Origin: a virus
Reading direction: 5' to 3' (one strand)
Length of the DNA stretch: 26,966 bases
Virus record (IMG/VR): IMGVR_UViG_3300025736_000159
Coordinates: 1-26,966 of that record
The notes under the pieces are model-generated. The model searched no databases, had not been told where the DNA came from, and was given only the letters and a program-made list of their open reading frames with translations. The position numbers and the translations under genes are program-made. This document shows positions 23,256 through 26,966 of the stretch, in pieces. How positions within the stretch are numbered: the first letter of the stretch is position 1; every line of letters starts with the position of its first letter.

Positions 23256-23531
23256 ATGGGTATAGAGAGACGTGTGAAGATGTCGTGTGATAATCCTAAT
23301 TGCAAGGCAGAATTGGTAGAGGTTGAAGTTCAGGTTGGGGTTTGTGGTGGAAATAAGGAACTGAATAAGAGGGGTTGGTATGTGGGGGTATTTGAGACTC
23401 GACCTGAAGGTGGGGACCATGGTAAGGAGCGTTCGGTTTACTTCTGCTGTTGGTCTTGTTATGTAAAGTGGTGTTCGGTTATCGGTCTGCATACTATTGT
23501 AGATTGTGTGAATGTAGGTAAGTATAAATAA
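23256..23531 (+). CDS. Small treble-clef/FCS-type zinc-finger protein
   Basis: Encodes 91 residues from ATG 23256, with GGAAAGG upstream; an in-frame GTG at 23223 is rejected because that site would be internal. Cysteines are arranged as C-x4-C (residues 11-16) and YFCCWSCYVKW (C64, C65, C68), the layout of FCS/MYM-like treble clefs, where a C-terminal F-C-x-W-x-C helix completes the site. Such fingers bind proteins or nucleic acids; a RING-like ligase role cannot be claimed from this sequence. It is followed 17 bases later by the E1-like gene and preceded by the structured spacer with the G-quadruplex. Confidence 0.75.
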   Translation: MGIERRVKMSCDNPNCKAELVEVEVQVGVCGGNKELNKRGWYVGVFETRPEGGDHGKERSVYFCCWSCYVKWCSVIGLHTIVDCVNVGKYK

Positions 23532-23548
23532 GAAAGGTGGTTAGGACT

Positions 23549-24364
23549 ATGAGTGAGTTATTAGATATGAGTAAGAAGGTGCAGGTGTTGGTGGTTATTG
23601 GTTGTGGTGGGGTTTACTATCATGGTCGGGGGGCTATGCAGAACTGGGTGGCCCGGCGGGGTAGAGATAAGGTTGCGGTGGTGTTCGTCGATCCGGACAC
23701 GCTTGAGGAGCGGAATGCCCTGAGGCAGTGGCCTGGAGATGTGCAGGAAGGGGTAGTGAAGTCAGTGGTGGCTATGATGGACTTTGATGTTCTTGATGAG
23801 GATGAGGAGTTTGTTGCGTTGGCGGGGGGTGTTAGTAGTGTTTGTACTCCTTTTAGTGGGGAGCCGGGGCAGGGGCTGAGTAATTTTGTCGGTGCTGCTG
23901 GGGATGAGTTTACGCGTCAGGCAGGGGGTACTTCAGAGGTGATTGGGGTGAATGTGATGGTGTTTCCGGATAACCATGCCTGTAGGGTTGAGGCTCTGAA
24001 GCAGTGTATAGTATTGAGTGCGGAGCGGGGGATACCGGTGAGGATGGTTACGGCGGGGAATGATGAGACGAGTGGATGGGCATATTCGACGGTGGTTAGG
24101 GGTGGAGTGGTGTATGGCGACTGGCGTGAGAAGCATCCTGATATTGTGGAAGAAGCTAAGCTGGAGTTGGCAGGGACGAGTGATCCGCTGGGTTGTGGTG
24201 CTCTTGGCAATACAGCCGAGCAGAGTGTTCGGGGTAACATGCTGACGGCAACGCTGGCCTGGGACCTGGCTGAGAAGATGCTGGGTGGTAAGGTAGGTGA
24301 GGCTCACTGGGATGCTGACCCTGAGAATGAAGAATTGATAACCCTACGTACACAAATGCAATAA
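23549..24364 (+). CDS. E1/ThiF-like adenylating enzyme for the ubiquitin-like protein
   Basis: Encodes 271 residues from ATG 23549; AGAAAGGTGG precedes it and a GTG at 23537 is less likely. The Rossmann nucleotide loop is VVIGCGGVYYHGRG (residues 15-28). VFVDPDTLEERNALRQ (44-59) gives the D-x-D...E-x2-N-x2-R-Q motif that binds Mg-ATP, all key residues intact. A VFPDNHACR segment gives the downstream Asp-Asn. CGALGN near 220 holds a candidate catalytic Cys. Enzymes of this fold adenylate the C-terminus of a ThiS/MoaD/ubiquitin-like partner. The retained R-Q and short length recall the ThiF of PRTRC cassettes. No CxxC zinc pairs are seen. The partner is presumably the 65-residue protein upstream. 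Confidence 0.9.
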   Translation: MSELLDMSKKVQVLVVIGCGGVYYHGRGAMQNWVARRGRDKVAVVFVDPDTLEERNALRQWPGDVQEGVVKSVVAMMDFDVLDEDEEFVALAGGVSSVCTPFSGEPGQGLSNFVGAAGDEFTRQAGGTSEVIGVNVMVFPDNHACRVEALKQCIVLSAERGIPVRMVTAGNDETSGWAYSTVVRGGVVYGDWREKHPDIVEEAKLELAGTSDPLGCGALGNTAEQSVRGNMLTATLAWDLAEKMLGGKVGEAHWDADPENEELITLRTQMQ

Positions 24365-24367
24365 TCA

Positions 24368-24390
24368 TAGAAAGGTAGGTTACAGTTATG
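24368..24390 (+). repeat. 23-base repeated translation-initiation leader, copy 1
   Basis: Identical to 24794-24816. It contains TAGAAAGGTAGG and ends in the ATG of the 138-residue gene. A partial copy (AAGAAAGGTAGGT) precedes the JAMM gene near 25086-25098. Confidence 0.8.
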
Positions 24391-24804
24391 AGTCTATTTC
24401 AAGGTAGTAGTCTGAAGAACGGCGGGCCTTCGCTTGAGGAGTTGGATGCGTTGGCGGGTGTGTATACTGATGGCGGCAAGAGGGTGACTGCAAGTGGGTT
24501 GTATATACACCAGAAGAGGATTATTAACAATGAGATTGATTGTTATAATAACAGTAAGTACAGGGTGTATAGGCAGGCTGCGTTTGCCGAGAGAGTTATG
24601 GATGCAATTGAGGTGCTTAGTGCTGCATGCAAGTGTCAGGGTAATAGTGGTGGTGCAGATGACTTGTCGAGGGCACTTAAGAGATTTCAGTGGGATTTGG
24701 ATGCCCTTAGTGTTCGACTGCAGCTGCAACTGAAAAAGGAGGTTACCACGTTGATTAAACGTACGGTTATTAGAAGTTATAAGAGTGATAGGTTAGAAAG
24801 GTAG
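24388..24804 (+). CDS. Helical hypothetical protein of the ubiquitin-like operon
   Basis: Encodes 138 residues from ATG 24388. Predicted mostly helical: residues 15-25, 45-85 and a long amphipathic helix 88-132 ending Lys/Arg-rich. Two Cys (in ACKCQG, about residues 81-83) are the only conserved-looking reactive residues. No E2 signature (such as the HPN-type motif and catalytic Cys in a UBC fold) is visible. It could be an adaptor, a coiled-coil partner or a substrate. Cotranscribed, 23 bases after the E1-like gene. Confidence 0.65.
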   Translation: MSLFQGSSLKNGGPSLEELDALAGVYTDGGKRVTASGLYIHQKRIINNEIDCYNNSKYRVYRQAAFAERVMDAIEVLSAACKCQGNSGGADDLSRALKRFQWDLDALSVRLQLQLKKEVTTLIKRTVIRSYKSDRLER

Positions 24805-24816
24805 GTTACAGTTATG
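24794..24816 (+). repeat. 23-base repeated translation-initiation leader, copy 2
   Basis: Exact copy of 24368-24390, here overlapping the end of the upstream gene and ending in the ATG of the ribbon-helix-helix-like gene. Confidence 0.8.
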
Positions 24817-25086
24817 GGTGCGTATATGAATACAGTAAGTATGCCTATACAGATATTGATACGTGAAGTTGACGCCGAGAAGGTGAATAAACGTCAGTTT
24901 AAGAATAAGGTTACCCAGTCCTTGTTGGATGGATTTCAGCCTAAGCATGTTCCTGGTGTACCTCACATGGTACGATTGCAGTTTCAGTTGCCTGTACCTA
25001 TTGCAAAGAGATTAGTGCTTCTGGCTAAGCAGGCCAACATAAGTGTAAGTACACTTTGTAGACAGATATTGGGGTTGAAGTATTAA
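24814..25086 (+). CDS. Ribbon-helix-helix-like small protein, possible regulator
   Basis: Encodes 90 residues from ATG 24814. A later ATG five codons in is possible. The last 40 residues read MVRLQFQLPVPIAKRLVLLAKQANISVSTLCRQILGL, divided as one strand, a helix, a turn NIS and a second helix, which is the MetJ/Arc order with the typical S-x-S-x-L-x-R second helix. It may bind DNA as a dimer and could control the operon, perhaps through the operator-like sequences between the divergent promoters. Assignment is by pattern and of moderate certainty. Confidence 0.6.
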   Translation: MGAYMNTVSMPIQILIREVDAEKVNKRQFKNKVTQSLLDGFQPKHVPGVPHMVRLQFQLPVPIAKRLVLLAKQANISVSTLCRQILGLKY

Positions 25087-25105
25087 AGAAAGGTAGGTAG
25101 TAGAA

Positions 25106-26506
25106 ATGGTTAAGACTAAGGCTAAGTGTGTGGTTGATGGGGGATTGGGGGTTGCATTGGAGGTGAAGCTGCCCACGGGTAGGAAGGCCTGGGTGCGGCC
25201 TGATGGGGAGCTGTGGCAGAAGTCCCGTTGTTTGGGTGCGGAGGCGTTTGTGCCTATTTCGGATGAGCACCGCAGGGTTGACTTTGGGTTGGCTCCTGAA
25301 GAGGTGGTTGAGTTGGCGTGTAATCTGCAGGTGATGCCTGATGTTAAGTGGCGGCTGCCTGCGGCGGTGTTGGACAGGTGGGCACATAAGCTGGTCGCTA
25401 TGTTTAAGACTGAGAGTCTGGTGATTTATGGGTATAATGAGAAGAAGGATGATTGGCTGGCGGTGACGCCGGAGCAGGAGGTTACAGGTGGTAGTGTGGA
25501 TGTTGATGATTGTGGACCTGCCTTTGAGGTGTTGATGGGGTTGGGCTACAGGGTTGTCGGTACGATACATACCCATCCTGGTGGTATGGTTGCGGGTTCG
25601 AGTACGGACCATGGTGATTTGTGGACTGACTGTTCTGGGGTGCACTATGTGGTGGCCCGGACGACGGGTGGTGTTGGGGTTTACTTTAGTGTGCCAGGTG
25701 CTGTCTGGAAGATAGATGACGATAAGGCTTGGAAGCGGGAGGCACTGTGGGATTCAGGAACGAAGGTTAAGAGTAAGAAGAAGGTGCGGGGATTGGTTAA
25801 TCACCTGGGGGGCAGGAAGCTAAAGAAGTCTGTCACTACGAAGAAGATTATGCAGCTATACCAGGGTGGTGTTGGTAACTCTAAGTGGGGTACAGACTGG
25901 TGGAAGGATGATGAGTTGGCATACTGGCAGGGTGAGGCTAAGGAGCGGGAGTATCAGTCTATGCTTTTCCCTGACGAGGGTGGGGGTGTTCATGGGGTAC
26001 CGCATAGGCGGCAACCTAAGGAGTTGGAGCAGCTGACTATGGATGAGGCTACTGCCGCTTTGGTTGCTGATAAAACCTACGGTGAGGTTAGGGAGCGGGC
26101 TTTGAGTCAGCTTCTGCCTGAGTATTGTTGTGGGGATGATGGTTACAGCCTGGAGGGGATGATGAATGAGTTCGAGAATCAACTGTTTGGCACGGGTGTG
26201 GGTACTTTTCTTGAGGAGGGTATTCCTGAGAATCGGAAGTTGATTCGACGATACGGGTGGAGTCTGATCAAGAAGTTTAGGATGATGCTTGCGTATAAGG
26301 ATGAGCTTAGGGCTGCGGCTTTGGTGCCGAAGGATACGATGGGGGATGGTGATAGGACGATAGAGGAGGAGGAGATGCCGATTGAGTTGTGGTTTCTCAG
26401 GGCGGAGCTGCTTACGTGGCTGGATGATTTTGATTGTGAGTTTATGATTCAGGATGACTCTGTTGATGGGGTCAAGAAAGGAGTTAATAATGGTAATACC
26501 GATTGA
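25106..26506 (+). CDS. JAMM/JAB metallopeptidase with ~270-residue C-terminal extension
   Basis: Encodes 466 residues from ATG 25106 with AAGAAAGG upstream. Residues about 85-205 are the JAB/MPN domain: candidate catalytic Glu103 (in KTESLVIYG), then H155-T-H157-P, then S165-x2-D168, an exact fit to H-x-H-x7-S-x2-D that binds the catalytic zinc. JAMM enzymes cut after the C-terminal Gly of ubiquitin-like tags or trim precursors. The following P-E-Q-E-V segment recalls the JAB subfamily of phage and PRTRC cassettes. Residues 210-466 are a charged, largely helical region with one Cys-Cys (YCCGDDG) and no known domain. It overlaps the next gene by 17 bases. Activity toward the 65-residue protein is inferred. 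Confidence 0.9.
   Translation: MVKTKAKCVVDGGLGVALEVKLPTGRKAWVRPDGELWQKSRCLGAEAFVPISDEHRRVDFGLAPEEVVELACNLQVMPDVKWRLPAAVLDRWAHKLVAMFKTESLVIYGYNEKKDDWLAVTPEQEVTGGSVDVDDCGPAFEVLMGLGYRVVGTIHTHPGGMVAGSSTDHGDLWTDCSGVHYVVARTTGGVGVYFSVPGAVWKIDDDKAWKREALWDSGTKVKSKKKVRGLVNHLGGRKLKKSVTTKKIMQLYQGGVGNSKWGTDWWKDDELAYWQGEAKEREYQSMLFPDEGGGVHGVPHRRQPKELEQLTMDEATAALVADKTYGEVRERALSQLLPEYCCGDDGYSLEGMMNEFENQLFGTGVGTFLEEGIPENRKLIRRYGWSLIKKFRMMLAYKDELRAAALVPKDTMGDGDRTIEEEEMPIELWFLRAELLTWLDDFDCEFMIQDDSVDGVKKGVNNGNTD
25369..25378 (+). repeat. Dispersed GTTGGACAGG element, copy in JAMM gene
   Basis: Exact match (GTTGGACAGGT), sense to its gene. The upstream GA of other copies is replaced by GT, so this may be the weakest member. 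Confidence 0.6.
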
Positions 26507-26966
26507 TAATACGTATAGAGGTACGGGTGGAGAAGCAAATGAGCGTACGAGTGGAGATCCAACTATGAATGCCGGTGGGATACCGCGTACGGGGTTGAGT
26601 AGGGAGACTGTAGAGGATATGATGGGTACGGTGATAGAGGGGATGACTGCGGTGGTTCTTGCTTATACGGAGTGGATTGGGGTTAGGGGTATGTGTTGGA
26701 TGCTGGGTGAAGAGGGGTATGAGAATGGTTATACGATGAATATGAATCAGGATACTGGTTGGGATAGGAATTGCTTTTTGGCGGGGGTTGTCTGTGATGT
26801 TATGAATAGGCTGATACCGGCAGGGAGGACGGTCAGTAGGTCGGACAATAGGGTTACGATTAGGCCGGTTGTAGGGTTGACGTATGATACGGATGTGGAG
26901 GGTGAGCCGCCGGTGAGGCCGGTTGTAGGGTTGACGTATGATACGGATGTGGAGGGTGAGCCGCCG
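26490..26966 (+). CDS. Unidentified last gene of the operon (3' truncated)
   Basis: ATG 26490, with AAAGGAG at 26477-26483, starts a frame open to the window end, 159 codons. Residues 1-35 are polar, 40-75 helical with a hydrophobic patch (MTAVVLAYTEWIGVRGMCWML), 90-120 contain CFLAGVVCDVMNRL, and the end is two exact copies of an 18-residue unit rich in Pro, Val, Asp and Glu. No E2 or ligase motif is visible. The overlap with the JAMM gene makes it part of the same operon. The true C-terminus is outside the window. Confidence 0.65.
   Translation, partial: MVIPIDNTYRGTGGEANERTSGDPTMNAGGIPRTGLSRETVEDMMGTVIEGMTAVVLAYTEWIGVRGMCWMLGEEGYENGYTMNMNQDTGWDRNCFLAGVVCDVMNRLIPAGRTVSRSDNRVTIRPVVGLTYDTDVEGEPPVRPVVGLTYDTDVEGEPP
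26862..26966 (+). repeat. 54-base exact tandem repeat at the window end
   Basis: Copy 1 spans 26862-26915 and copy 2 starts at 26916 and is still identical when the window stops (51 bases seen). The repeat is in frame (18 codons). Being at the edge it may continue as a longer array, or reflect an assembly end. Confidence 0.85.

Noticed and set aside
24388-24804. E2 conjugating enzyme
   Set aside because: Predicted all-helical, without the beta-sheet, proline-rich segment or isolated catalytic Cys of the UBC fold.
25025-25645. 206-codon antisense frame over the JAMM gene
   Set aside because: Composition is the His/Thr/Arg shadow of the JAMM coding frame, and the JAMM motif proves the sense frame.

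Overview
The window looks like part of the genome of a double-stranded DNA tailed bacteriophage. Its host is bacterial, because it carries a lipobox protein, sigma70-type promoters and GAAAGG/AAGGAG ribosome binding sites. There is no tRNA, rRNA, CRISPR array, integrase or insertion sequence that I can see. Genes are tightly packed, often overlap by a few bases, and fall into three blocks of different orientation.

Block 1 (1-10402, rightward) is a virion module. It has the tail end of an unidentified gene, a cysteine-rich small protein, a 779-residue beta-rich protein resembling the tail nozzle (T7 gp12 / P22 gp10 type), and then five genes for coiled-coil, glycine-rich or membrane-active proteins ending in a 1102-residue protein. 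Nozzle followed by internal virion (ejection) proteins is the order seen in podoviruses, so a podovirus-like virion is my inference. Portal, capsid and terminase genes are not in the window.

Block 2 (10430-21872, leftward) is the DNA replication and recombination module plus a run of small membrane or zinc-binding proteins. From promoter to distal end it encodes a lipobox and membrane protein, small unknowns, a membrane-anchored peptidoglycan-binding protein, a fusion of family 4 uracil-DNA glycosylase with a family A DNA polymerase, an ERCC4-type nuclease, two tandem beta-sandwich paralogues, a PD-(D/E)XK nuclease, a RecA/Sak4-like ATPase, an OB-fold single-strand binding protein and an AAA+ helicase-like ATPase. 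Two near-consensus leftward promoters (22119-22147 and 15518-15546) and two rho-independent terminators flanking the single-strand binding protein gene divide it into transcription units.

Block 3 (22627-26966, rightward, divergent from block 2) is the most interesting part. It is a compact operon behind a near-consensus promoter at 22362-22390. It encodes a ThiS/MoaD-like ubiquitin-like protein ending in Gly-Cys, a treble-clef zinc protein, an E1/ThiF-type adenylating enzyme with intact motifs, two small proteins (one ribbon-helix-helix-like), and a JAMM/JAB isopeptidase with a long new C-terminal region. No E2 is recognisable. This is a phage-borne ubiquitin-like modification or sulfur-transfer cassette, related in composition to PRTRC-type cassettes.

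A second non-gene signal runs across all blocks: the 10-mer GTTGGACAGG occurs eight times (about 0.05 expected). Three copies are intergenic, each next to a strong inverted repeat in a 5' leader, and one lies on the start point of the strong promoter at 15518-15546. It behaves like a dispersed operator of the mycobacteriophage stoperator type, or a leader RNA element.
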